Below are positions 9,439 to 19,937 of a stretch of DNA of 64,000 bases, piece after piece; positions within the stretch are counted from its first letter, which is position 1, and every line of letters begins with the position of its first letter. Below the pieces are notes generated by a model. The model was given only the letters and a program-made list of their open reading frames with translations. It did not search any database and was not told the origin of the DNA. The position numbers and the translations under genes were made by a program. Origin of the DNA: Cohaesibacter haloalkalitolerans (GTDB lineage: Bacteria > Pseudomonadota > Alphaproteobacteria > Rhizobiales > Cohaesibacteraceae); contig NZ_QNUM01000004.1 in assembly GCF_003574655.1 (NCBI RefSeq), forward strand, positions 434,001 through 498,000, in the 5' to 3' direction.

Positions 9439-10347
9439 TCAGGGATTGGCGACCGAAAAGGTATCGCAAGCCCCGACACTGCCACTTTCATAGCCCTTGG
9501 CGAACCACCGTTTACGCTGAGCCGAGGTGCCGTGGTTGAAGCTGTCGGGCACAACATAGCCCTGCGTCCGTTTCTGCAAGGCATCATCCCCGATCTGCGT
9601 CGCGGCATTGAGGGCCTCATCGAGGTCGCCATTGTCGAGCAGCCCCTTCTGGTTGGTATAGTGCCCCCAGACCCCGGCATAGCAATCGGCCTGAAGCTCC
9701 ACCCGGATCGACATCTTGTTGGCCTCGACTTCACTCATCGAACGACGCATTTCGTTGAATTTGGGCAGAATGCCGGTGACATTCTGAATGTGATGGCCAA
9801 CCTCATGGGCGATGACATAGGCCTGCGCGAAATCCCCCGGCGCCTCGAAGCGGGTCTTCAGCTCCTGATAGAAGCTCAGATCGATATAGACCTTCTGGTC
9901 GCCTGGACAGTAGAAGGGGCCCGTTGCGGCAGATGCCGCCCCGCAGGCCGAGCGGATCTGGTTGGAAAACAGCACCAGCTTCGGCTGCGGATAGGTCTGC
10001 CCGGCCTTCTGGAAGATCGTTCCCCAGACATCTTCCGTCTCGGCCAGCACGACCTTGACGAAGGAGGCCATTTCCTCTTCGGCAGCACTGCGCTGGGGCG
10101 ATGCCTGTTGCGAGGTCTGGGTCTGCCGGGTGTAGTTATCGCCGCCCCCGAGCAGCAGGGACAGAATGGTCGACGGGCTGACACCCATCATCCAGAGCAC
10201 GCCACCAATCACCACCAGAACGATCAGGCTTGGTCGCCCGCCGCCGCGACCGATCGGCAGCCGCACCCCGGACCGCGAAAACCCGCCTCCGGATTGTCCC
10301 CGTCGATCCTCGACATTATCGCTCTCTCTTCGTCCGCGCCACTGCAT
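9439..10347 (-). CDS. Membrane-anchored neutral zinc metallopeptidase (YpfJ family)
   Basis: A 302-residue protein of the putative neutral zinc metallopeptidase family (PF04228, YpfJ). Residues 1-38 are Arg/Gly-rich and hydrophilic, a single membrane segment spans about 40-66, and the rest should be periplasmic. The metal-binding motif HEVGHHIQ (His181, Glu182, His185) is present, and the downstream RVELQADCYAGVWGHY segment supplies a probable third ligand. The ATG at 10347 (MQWRGRRESD) has GGAG eight bases upstream. An in-frame TTG 18 bases earlier is weaker. The natural substrate is not known for this family. It converges with carA on a shared terminator. Confidence 0.92.
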   Translation of the reverse strand: MQWRGRRESDNVEDRRGQSGGGFSRSGVRLPIGRGGGRPSLIVLVVIGGVLWMMGVSPSTILSLLLGGGDNYTRQTQTSQQASPQRSAAEEEMASFVKVVLAETEDVWGTIFQKAGQTYPQPKLVLFSNQIRSACGAASAATGPFYCPGDQKVYIDLSFYQELKTRFEAPGDFAQAYVIAHEVGHHIQNVTGILPKFNEMRRSMSEVEANKMSIRVELQADCYAGVWGHYTNQKGLLDNGDLDEALNAATQIGDDALQKRTQGYVVPDSFNHGTSAQRKRWFAKGYESGSVGACDTFSVANP

Positions 10348-10510
10348 GGGTCTCTCCACTCTCAACCGACAGGATCAGGCTCTGGTCATGGCCTTACCAG
10401 ACCCACAATGAACCGGAGGTGAAAGACTTTGCAACGACAAACTGTCGTGATGCCGCCTGTGAAACCCCCTGTCACAACTTGGCGCATGCAACGACACAAG
10501 ATAACCGGCA

Positions 10511-10545
10511 AAAAAGAAGAGGCCCGTCCTGCGACGAGCCTCTTC
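10511..10545 (-). terminator. Leftward terminator with no assigned gene
   Basis: On the reverse strand GAAGAGGC...GCCTCTTC forms a hairpin (about 10517-10543) followed by TTTTTTGCC. No annotated gene immediately upstream on this strand explains it. The nearest candidates are a short 35-codon frame at 10631-10738 or an untranslated RNA. Confidence 0.65.
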
Positions 10546-10630
10546 ATTGGGAGACATAATTCTTAATTGGAGGCATAGAGGCTGTTCACACCAAGCCCCC
10601 GCATTCACCAAAGTTCACATAGACGAGCGT

Positions 10631-10738
10631 CTATTTGAACAGGCGTGCAAGAAAGCAGCGAAACTGAGCGAATTTGTGAACGTCACACCGGCGACGAACG
10701 CCCAGTGTTTCGCGACTTACCATAAGATCAACCAACAT
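10631..10738 (-). CDS. Possible 35-residue basic small protein
   Basis: A short reverse-strand frame starts ATG at 10738, with GGAG seven bases upstream (10746-10749), and stops TAG at 10631. The product begins MLVDLMVSRETLGVRRRCDV and is rich in Arg, Phe and Cys. Support comes from the well-placed ribosome binding site and from the orphan terminator about 90 bases downstream on the same strand. I recognise no family. It may equally be a chance frame inside an untranslated RNA. Confidence 0.25.
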   Translation of the reverse strand: MLVDLMVSRETLGVRRRCDVHKFAQFRCFLARLFK

Positions 10739-10864
10739 TGGGATACTCCGTTCATGGGACCATTAATGGGATCGTTAAAGAATCCCGGTTTTCATCGCAC
10801 CCTTATGCATGATCCACCATTGACCTATCCTTCAAGGTAGGCTTTAAATAGACCCAACCAAACT

Positions 10865-10939
10865 GCACTCAGTGCGCTTACACGATAAAATATGCGCACT
10901 ATGTGCACAATTGTCAACAGGGAAGCGCACATTTTGCGC
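10865..10939. promoter_or_regulatory. Three phased operator-like dyads upstream of the XRE gene
   Basis: GCAC-TCA-GTGC (10865-10875), TGCGCA-CTA-TGTGCA (10893-10907) and GCGCA-CATTT-TGCGC (10925-10939) are related inverted repeats. Their centres are near 10870, 10900 and 10932, so they are spaced by about 30 and 32 bases, close to three helical turns. They directly precede the small XRE-type regulator, which suggests autoregulation. Confidence 0.5.
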
Positions 10940-10954
10940 AAATAGATAGAAGCC

Positions 10955-11314
10955 GTGCCAAAATCTGAAGAAAAACAAGGCCGTGAGCCCCGTGACCATA
11001 TGTCGGCCGACCAGTTTCGCGCCTGGCGACGCAGCATGGGCCTCAAACAGAAAGACGCAGCCGACTTGCTGGGCCTGAAGAAGCGCATGATCCAGTATTA
11101 CGAAAAGGGCAATCGGGACGGCAAGGCAGTTTCGATCCCGAAATCCGTGCGTCTGGCCTGCTATGCGTTGACGATTGGCATTTCCGATTTTGACGGCAAG
11201 GTCTTCAGCAAATACGATCCGTCCAAATACAAGGAAGAGGAGAAGCCGGAGCTCCCCGAAGAGCTGCTGCCCGAGGCCGAGGAGCCTAACTCTGCCGAGG
11301 AAGAATCTGTCTGA
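10955..11314 (+). CDS. Small XRE-type helix-turn-helix regulator
   Basis: A 119-residue protein. Residues 16-60 form a Cro/C1-type helix-turn-helix (MSADQFRAWRRSMGLKQKDA then ADLLGLKKRMIQYYEKG). A segment containing IPKSVRLACYALTIGI follows. The last 30 residues are a very acidic Glu/Pro tail. The frame can begin at GTG 10955 or at ATG 11000, and no strong ribosome binding site decides. Three related dyads end 15 bases before the GTG and are probable autoregulatory operators. It lies alone between the metallopeptidase gene and carB, and its targets are unknown. Confidence 0.8.
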   Translation: MPKSEEKQGREPRDHMSADQFRAWRRSMGLKQKDAADLLGLKKRMIQYYEKGNRDGKAVSIPKSVRLACYALTIGISDFDGKVFSKYDPSKYKEEEKPELPEELLPEAEEPNSAEEESV

Positions 11315-11318
11315 GTCC

Positions 11319-11338
11319 GGGCTCTGAAGAAAGAGCCC
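11319..11338 (+). terminator. Hairpin after XRE gene
   Basis: GGGCTCT-GAAGAA-AGAGCCC forms a perfect stem five bases past the stop codon. It lacks a T-tract, so it may be an incomplete terminator or an RNA-stability element. Confidence 0.4.
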
Positions 11339-11603
11339 TGACAGGCCTGAAAGCGATACGTATTTTCCCCAAACACCCATCAAAAAGCCCCAATCTCGAC
11401 AATAAATTGGCTTTCCTTTACCTCAAGCCAAACAATCATCCAAAAAAGTGCAGGTTAGAGACAAAAAAACGTCCCTTGCCTATGGCAATGTGAGCAATAT
11501 TTCGCTATAGCGATCCAAATCTCATCTGCACACCCCGACCAGCAACGGCCAGGCTCCTCTTAAGAAAAGGGTGAGCGGTGCCTCGACGTGAGCGCGAAGA
11601 ACG

Positions 11604-14915
<3,312 letters not shown>

Positions 14916-14946
14916 GTGAGACAGATCTCACGTCAGTTATTCATGC

Positions 14947-14988
14947 GCGTCTCGAAGGCACGAAGCCTTCGAGACGCTTAACTTTTTT
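14947..14988 (+). terminator. Strong intrinsic terminator after carB
   Basis: A perfect 13-bp stem, GCGTCTCGAAGGC (14947-14959) with its complement (14965-14977), is closed by ACGAA and followed by TTAACTTTTTT. Confidence 0.92.
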
Positions 14989-15033
14989 GTGGGGACAGGT
15001 GCCCCGTTTGAAGCAGGAGGCTTTCCCAAGGCT

Positions 15034-15507
15034 ATGGAAAAAATCCCTATGACGCCTGCTGGATATCAGGCTCTGACTGAAGAATTGAGACAGCGTAGCG
15101 GCGAAGAACGCCCGCGGATCATTGCCGCAATCTCCGAGGCCCGCGCCCATGGCGACCTCTCCGAGAATGCCGAGTATCACGCAGCCAAGGAACAGCAGAG
15201 CCTCAATGAAGGCCGCATTTCTGAACTGGAAGACAAGCTCTCGCGCGCAGAAGTCATCGATGTATCCAAGATGAGTGGCGACACCATCAAGTTTGGAGCA
15301 ACGGTTACGCTGGTGGATGAAGACACCGACGAGGAAAAGACCTACCAGATCGTGGGTGACGTCGAGGCCGACCTGAAAAAGGGCAAGATCTCCCTGTCGT
15401 CCCCGATTGCCCGCGCGCTTATCGGCAAGCAGGTGGAAGACTCCGTCGAGGTCATGGCTCCGGGTGGTGCCAAGTCCTACGAAATTCTTGCCATCAAATA
15501 TATCTGA
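15034..15507 (+). CDS. greA: Transcription elongation factor GreA
   Basis: A 157-residue factor that rescues backtracked RNA polymerase by stimulating transcript cleavage. The N-terminal coiled coil contains the tip acidic motif in [18 protein letters not shown]. The C-terminal FKBP-like domain ends [20 protein letters not shown]. The ATG at 15034 ([11 protein letters not shown]) fits the family start and follows AGGAGG 13 bases upstream, a slightly long spacing. An in-frame start at 14989 would add 15 residues not usual for GreA. Confidence 0.97.
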   Translation: MEKIPMTPAGYQALTEELRQRSGEERPRIIAAISEARAHGDLSENAEYHAAKEQQSLNEGRISELEDKLSRAEVIDVSKMSGDTIKFGATVTLVDEDTDEEKTYQIVGDVEADLKKGKISLSSPIARALIGKQVEDSVEVMAPGGAKSYEILAIKYI

Positions 15508-15520
15508 TCAAGACAAGTCC

Positions 15521-15571
15521 CGACAGGCCACTGGCCTGTCGCTTCGGGGCGCGCGCTTCACAAAAGCGCGC
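15521..15571 (+). terminator. Two consecutive hairpins after greA
   Basis: CGACAGGCC-ACT-GGCCTGTCG (15521-15541) is followed by GCGCGCTT...AAGCGCGC (about 15550-15571). Both stems are strong, but neither has a clean T-tract. They probably end or stabilise the greA transcript. Confidence 0.5.
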
Positions 15572-15601
15572 AAACGGAGTCGCCACAAGGACGGGCGCAA
15601 C

Positions 15602-15638
15602 AAAAAAGCGCATTGGTGAAGCTCACACAATGCGCTTT
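15602..15638 (-). terminator. Terminator of the Lrp-family gene
   Basis: AAAGCGCATTG (15605-15615) pairs with CAATGCGCTTT (15628-15638). On the reverse strand the stem ends in TTTTTTG, as expected for the leftward Lrp-type gene. Confidence 0.85.
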
Positions 15639-15685
15639 GAAACCCGGATGGGCACTTTGAGATCCTGACAGTTCAGGACGTAAAA

Positions 15686-16222
15686 TCAGTCACCCAGATT
15701 GATCGGTACATTCGGAGCATTCTTGCTCAGACGGATGGTGAGCGAAGTCCGGACGCTGTCCACGTTGGGCGCCGACGTCAGTTCATTGATGACGAAAGAC
15801 TGGAACGCCTGAAGATCCGGAGCAACGCAGCGCAGGACAAAATCGATATCCCCAGACAGCATGTAGCATTCCCGAACCTGGGACCAGCCACGAACCCGCT
15901 CTTCAAAGGCAACCAGATCGGCCTCGGCCTGACTGTGCAGCCCAACCATGGCGATCGCGGTCACATCAAAACCGATTTGCTTTTCATCAACGATGGCGCG
16001 ATAGCCCTTGATAATCCCGGCCTCTTCCAGAGCGCGCACGCGACGCAGGCAAGGAGGCGCAGAAATACCAACGCGACGCGCCAGTTCTACGTTTGTGATA
16101 CGACCGTCATCCTGAAGCTCTTTCAGGATCTTCCAGTCGATGGGATCTAGTCTTGCTTTCAAGGCAAAAGGTCTCTTATTTTCGAGAAGCTCACGGGAAT
16201 TGGAGCGCAATATTTGTAACAT
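15686..16222 (-). CDS. Lrp/AsnC-family transcriptional regulator
   Basis: A 178-residue regulator. The helix-turn-helix lies around residues 24-75 (DPIDWKILKELQDDGRITNV then ELARRVGISAPPCLRRVRAL). The C-terminal RAM domain, which binds amino acids, contains VRECYMLSGDIDFVLRCVAPDL. The ATG at 16222 adds about 20 residues before the usual Lrp start, and no internal ATG offers a better choice. It diverges from the ELM1-family gene. In Sinorhizobium an lrp gene stands with trxB and lsrB, and the same three families lie close together here, although the Lrp gene is on the other strand. Its effector is unknown. Confidence 0.92.
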   Translation of the reverse strand: MLQILRSNSRELLENKRPFALKARLDPIDWKILKELQDDGRITNVELARRVGISAPPCLRRVRALEEAGIIKGYRAIVDEKQIGFDVTAIAMVGLHSQAEADLVAFEERVRGWSQVRECYMLSGDIDFVLRCVAPDLQAFQSFVINELTSAPNVDSVRTSLTIRLSKNAPNVPINLGD

Positions 16223-16363
16223 GGTATAGCGTGCGACGACACTCTATGATAGCGCAAAATGGATCTATCTGGAAAGTTTAGACACATTTCTGTGCCCATT
16301 TCGGACATAGATTAACGTTTCGGTGAATTATTTGAAAAGCGCACAGACTCAGGAGAGCAAAGA

Positions 16364-17323
16364 GTGGTAGTCGCTTCTGGCATGAGACTCTGGATTTTTA
16401 GCGATGGAAAAGCGGGCGACGAGAATCAGTGCCTGAGCGTCGCCGAGCGACTGGGCGGCTCGATCGAGATCCGGCGCGTTGCCCCCAAGGCGCCCTGGGT
16501 CTGGATGATGCCGCACGGCCCCATCCCGCCCGGTGACAGACCATCAAACCCCGCCTCGCCGCTGCACGGCCCTTTTCCCGACGTGGCCATCGCCTCGGGC
16601 CGCAGAACCGTGGCCTATCTGCGCAAGCTCAAGCAGGTGAGTCCGACGACCCTCACGGTGTTCCTCAAGGACCCGCGCTCTGCCAGCCTCAATGCCGACC
16701 TTGTCTGGGTACCTTTCCATGACAAGCGCCGCGACGCCAAGACAATCGTGACCCTCACTGGCCCGACGCGGCTGACCAGCGCACGCCTCAGAGAGGCCCG
16801 CATCAAGGCACCGCAGACCCTGCTGCATCTGCCAACCCCGCGGATAGCGCTTATCCTTGGCGGCGACACGGCCAAAGAGAAATTCGGCGAGAAGGCTTCC
16901 CGTCGCCTTGCCCATTATCTGGCCCACGATCTGCCGCCGGATATGTCTGTCATGGTTACGCCATCGCGCCGGACACCGACCCATCTGACGACAGCCGTTC
17001 GCAAGGCCCTGCAGAACCGGCCTCACTGGATCTGGGACGAGACGGGGGACAATCCCTACTTCTCGATGCTCGGCCTTGCCGATGCCATCATCACCACCGC
17101 CGATTCTCATTCCATGCTGTCAGATGTCCTTGCGACACAGGCGCCGGTTTACATCTTTGAGCCGGACGCCTATCCAAAGAAGCTGAAACGCACAATCCAT
17201 CAACTGCTTCAACACCCATTCGTCCAACTTCTGCCCGCCCCCCTTGAAACGGGCACCCGGCCCGCCATAGATTCAACTGAACTGATAGCAGACGAAATCC
17301 GGGCGCTGCTAAACCCTACCTGA
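16364..17323 (+). CDS. Mitochondrial-fission ELM1 family (DUF1022) protein
   Basis: A 319-residue protein of the ELM1/DUF1022 family. Visible family signatures are LWIFSDGKAGDENQCLSVAE at the N-terminus, the central RIALILGGDTAKEKFGE, and the C-terminal ADAIITTADSHSMLSDVLAT with PVYIFEPD, arranged like a GT-B-type glycosyltransferase fold. Bacterial function is not established. The name derives from a plant homologue. The start is taken as GTG 16364, because AGGAGAG lies eight bases ahead. ATG 16382 would be 26 bases away. The end lies 60 bases before trxB, so cotranscription is likely. Confidence 0.85.
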   Translation: MVVASGMRLWIFSDGKAGDENQCLSVAERLGGSIEIRRVAPKAPWVWMMPHGPIPPGDRPSNPASPLHGPFPDVAIASGRRTVAYLRKLKQVSPTTLTVFLKDPRSASLNADLVWVPFHDKRRDAKTIVTLTGPTRLTSARLREARIKAPQTLLHLPTPRIALILGGDTAKEKFGEKASRRLAHYLAHDLPPDMSVMVTPSRRTPTHLTTAVRKALQNRPHWIWDETGDNPYFSMLGLADAIITTADSHSMLSDVLATQAPVYIFEPDAYPKKLKRTIHQLLQHPFVQLLPAPLETGTRPAIDSTELIADEIRALLNPT

Positions 17324-17383
17324 TTGAGCGCGAGAAAGCCGAACACCCCGGTTTGCTTGCTCTCCCCAAAGAAAGATACTCCG

Positions 17384-18328
17384 ATGCATAGCAAAGTCTT
17401 GATCATTGGTTCTGGACCGGCCGGCTACACAGCCGCCATTTACGCTGCCCGCGCCATGCTTGAGCCAACGCTCGTCGCCGGCATGCAGGAAGGTGGTCAG
17501 CTGACCATTACCACCGAGCTGGAAAACTATCCCGGATTTGCCGAGGAAATTCAGGGCCCATGGCTGATGGAACAGATGAAGGCGCAGGCCAGAAATGTCG
17601 GCACCAATCTGATCTCCGACATCATCACCGAGGTCGATTTCTCCTCCCGCCCCTTCAAGGCCAGGGGCGACTCCGGCACCGAATACACCGCCGACAGCGT
17701 GATTATCGCCACCGGCGCCCAGGCACGCTGGCTGGGGCTTGAAAGCGAAAACAAATTCAAGGGCTTCGGCATTTCCGCCTGCGCCACCTGTGATGGCTTT
17801 TTCTATCGCGGCAAGGAAGTGCTGGTAATCGGCGGCGGCAACACGGCCGTCGAAGAAGCTCTTTATCTGACCCACCATGCCAGCAAGGTGACCGTCATTC
17901 ACCGCCGCAATGAATTCCGCGCCGAGAAGATCCTGCAGAACCGTCTCGAGAAGAACCCCAAGATCGACGTCATCTGGGACACCGTCGTCGAAGACTTCAC
18001 CGGCAAGGAGGGCTTCCCACCGAGCGTGACCGGCGTCAGGCTGCGCAACGTCAAGACCGGCGAAGTATCCGAGCGGATGACCGACGGCATCTTCGTGGCC
18101 ATCGGCCATGCCCCGGCTGTCGAACTGTTCCGTGACAGTCTGAAAATGAAGGAAAACGGTTATCTCTGGACGGCTCCTGATTCGACAGCAACATCGATTC
18201 CGGGCGTTTTTGCCGCCGGAGACGTCACCGACGACAAGTATCGGCAGGCCGTAACGGCAGCCGGGATGGGCTGCATGGCCGCTCTGGAAGCCGAACGCTT
18301 CCTTGCAGAACAAGAAGACGCTGAATAA
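17384..18328 (+). CDS. trxB: Thioredoxin-disulfide reductase
   Basis: A 314-residue flavoenzyme that passes electrons from NADPH to thioredoxin. It has the FAD-binding GSGPAGYTAAIYAARA near the N-terminus, the redox-active CATC in SACATCDGFFYRG, the NADPH-binding VIGGGNTAVEEALYL and the C-terminal FAAGDVTDDKYRQAVTAAG. ATG 17384 (MHSKVLIIG) is the family start, and an earlier in-frame start at 17324 overlaps nothing useful. It precedes a LysR gene, the arrangement known for lsrB in rhizobia, so the pair may act together in redox stress. Confidence 0.98.
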   Translation: MHSKVLIIGSGPAGYTAAIYAARAMLEPTLVAGMQEGGQLTITTELENYPGFAEEIQGPWLMEQMKAQARNVGTNLISDIITEVDFSSRPFKARGDSGTEYTADSVIIATGAQARWLGLESENKFKGFGISACATCDGFFYRGKEVLVIGGGNTAVEEALYLTHHASKVTVIHRRNEFRAEKILQNRLEKNPKIDVIWDTVVEDFTGKEGFPPSVTGVRLRNVKTGEVSERMTDGIFVAIGHAPAVELFRDSLKMKENGYLWTAPDSTATSIPGVFAAGDVTDDKYRQAVTAAGMGCMAALEAERFLAEQEDAE

Positions 18329-18403
18329 TAACGGGTTTTGCCCAGAAATTACGACCTAAGACCTCCGACTAGCTTGTTTTGCATTTGAAACGTCTTAGAC
18401 TAA

Positions 18404-18438
18404 GGGCTACGCTTTAATCCGCATATCTGGCGTAGCCC
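18404..18438 (+). repeat. Inverted repeat between trxB and the LysR gene
   Basis: GGGCTACGC (18404-18412) and GCGTAGCCC (18430-18438) flank a 17-base loop. There is no T-tract, so it is more likely an operator or an attenuating hairpin than a terminator. A small CTTAG-A-CTAAG palindrome lies just upstream. Confidence 0.45.
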
Positions 18439-18540
18439 AAACGCATATCGATGGGGCGGGCCAATCACAGCCGATCCGGGCTTTAAAAGGAACAGACAAT
18501 AGCTCGAATTGCGCCTGCCGCAGTTCAGCCGGAGGAAACT

Positions 18541-19431
18541 ATGGATTGGGACAAACTACGCATTTTTCATGCGGCCGCTGACGCTGGCAGCTTCACACAT
18601 GCCGGCGACAAATTGCATATGAGCCAATCCGCAATTTCCCGACAGGTCAGTGCACTGGAGTCAGACCTTGGCGTGACGCTGTTCCACCGTCACGCGCGTG
18701 GCCTCATCCTCACCGAACAGGGCGAGTTGCTATATCGCACCGCTCACGACGTGCTGATGAAGCTCGAAACGGTTCGCACGCACCTTACGGACTCCAAGGA
18801 AAAGCCGACCGGCGAGTTGCGTGTCACGACGACGGTTGGCCTCGGCTCCGCATGGCTGACGTCGCATCTGGCCGAGTTCATGGAACTCTACCCCGGCATC
18901 GCCTTGACGCTGCTGCTGGAGAACGAGGACCTCGATCTGGGCATGCGTCAGGCCGACGTGGCCATTCGCCTGCACCAGCCGACCCAGCCAGACCTCATCC
19001 AGCGCAAGCTTTTCACCGTGCACTTCCATCTGTATGCCTCGGCGAGCTACCTGAAGAAATTCAGCCAGCCCCGCTCGATGGATGAACTGGAACAGCATCG
19101 GCTGATCTGCTTTGGTGACAACCACCCCAACTATCTCAAGGACGTCAACTGGCTGGAAACCGCCCAGATGCCTCCGGGCAAGAAACGCCAGATGGCACTG
19201 AAGGTGAACAACCTGCTGGGCATTCGCCATGCCGTCATGCGCGGTGCAGGCATAGCGATTCTTCCTGATTACGTCGTTCACCCCCGTGATGAGCTGATCC
19301 AGCTGCTTCCAAGTGTGGAAATGCCGAGCTTTGAGACATATTTTGTGTACGCAGCCGAGTTGAGAAACTCCATGCGCATTAATGCCGTCCGCGATTTTCT
19401 GCTGTCAAAGGCAGCCAGCTGGCATTATTAA
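18541..19431 (+). CDS. LysR-family regulator, LsrB/VtlR-like
   Basis: A 296-residue LysR regulator. The N-terminal winged helix reads MDWDKLRIFHAAADAGSFTH and then DKLHMSQSAISRQVSALE. The substrate-binding domain follows (ELRVTTTVGLGSAWLTSHLA). Position directly after trxB matches LsrB of Sinorhizobium (redox stress, symbiosis) and the VtlR of Brucella and Agrobacterium, which activates AbcR small RNAs. A candidate AbcR-like RNA lies just downstream here, which supports orthology. The assignment is by family and context, not by alignment. A terminator follows the stop. Confidence 0.85.
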   Translation: MDWDKLRIFHAAADAGSFTHAGDKLHMSQSAISRQVSALESDLGVTLFHRHARGLILTEQGELLYRTAHDVLMKLETVRTHLTDSKEKPTGELRVTTTVGLGSAWLTSHLAEFMELYPGIALTLLLENEDLDLGMRQADVAIRLHQPTQPDLIQRKLFTVHFHLYASASYLKKFSQPRSMDELEQHRLICFGDNHPNYLKDVNWLETAQMPPGKKRQMALKVNNLLGIRHAVMRGAGIAILPDYVVHPRDELIQLLPSVEMPSFETYFVYAAELRNSMRINAVRDFLLSKAASWHY

Positions 19432-19464
19432 CCTCCATCCGGAGTCATTTTAGAAGATATCTTG

Positions 19465-19494
19465 CACCCATGAGTATTTGCTCATGGGTGTTTT
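19465..19494 (+). terminator. Terminator of the LysR gene
   Basis: CACCCATGAG-TATTTG-CTCATGGGTG followed by TTTT, 33 bases after the stop codon. Confidence 0.85.
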
Positions 19495-19550
19495 AGTATT
19501 TACCCGTAAAGCCATGCGGCATCTGCATAGCAGATTTGCACCTGAACGCA

Positions 19551-19579
19551 TTGAAAGCAGACTAATTAATAGGCATATA
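19551..19579 (+). promoter_or_regulatory. Candidate sigma-70 promoter of the small RNA
   Basis: TTGAAA (19551-19556) and CATATA (19574-19579) are spaced 17 bases apart, which would start transcription near 19586. It lies in the gap after the LysR terminator and before no protein gene on this strand. Confidence 0.5.
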
Positions 19580-19585
19580 TGCCTC

Positions 19586-19721
19586 AGCTGAAGGCAATAA
19601 TCGTTGCTAACCTCCTCCCTGCGACGATGTTTGTAGCCAGCTGTTCCCCTCTGGAAGGTGATTGCTCCGCACTTTTGTGCGGAAAAAACTTTATAAGCCG
19701 GACTTAGGTCCGGCTTTTTTT
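19586..19721 (+). ncRNA. Candidate AbcR-family (alpha-r15) small regulatory RNA
   Basis: A promoter-like sequence and an excellent terminator bracket about 136 bases with no good coding frame. The RNA would carry two unpaired C/U-rich stretches able to pair with Shine-Dalgarno sequences: CCTCCTCCCT (19611-19620) and GTTCCCCTC (19643-19651). A TCCGCAC-TTTT-GTGCGGA hairpin follows (19666-19683), and then the terminator stem AGCCGGAC/GTCCGGCT with TTTTTTT. AbcR RNAs in Rhizobiales have this build and are encoded beside the lsrB/vtlR gene, as here. They repress ABC-transporter mRNAs through Hfq. The 5' end is estimated, and only one copy is seen, whereas Rhizobiaceae often have two. Confidence 0.65.
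19696..19721 (+). terminator. Rho-independent terminator of the small RNA
   Basis: AGCCGGAC (19696-19703), loop TTAG, GTCCGGCT (19708-19715), then T-tract to 19721. Confidence 0.9.
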
Positions 19722-19883
19722 CTTCCCTCTTCAAATCTCCACCAACACGACCAGATCTGCACAATTGTTGTGCAAGCTCATTAATTCGGCATTTTGTGTC
19801 ATGCAGAATTGGAAAGTGCAGCACCTGCATTTTGATTCATGAGATTTGAGGAAATACCTACAGGCTTCCCGTGACAGGATATG

Positions 19884-19907
19884 AAAAGGGGGCCAATCAA
19901 GCCCCCT
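19884..19907 (-). terminator. Terminator of msrP
   Basis: On the reverse strand AGGGGGC-TTGATTG-GCCCCCT is followed by TTTCATATCC, 30 bases past the msrP stop. Confidence 0.85.
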
Positions 19908-19937
19908 CATGCGTGTTCCGTATCTGAAGACCAATCT

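Noticed and set aside
10547-10840. A 97-codon + strand frame in the gap before the XRE gene
   Set aside because: It would start with TTG, has no ribosome binding site and overlaps a terminator that points the other way. The short reverse-strand frame is a better candidate.
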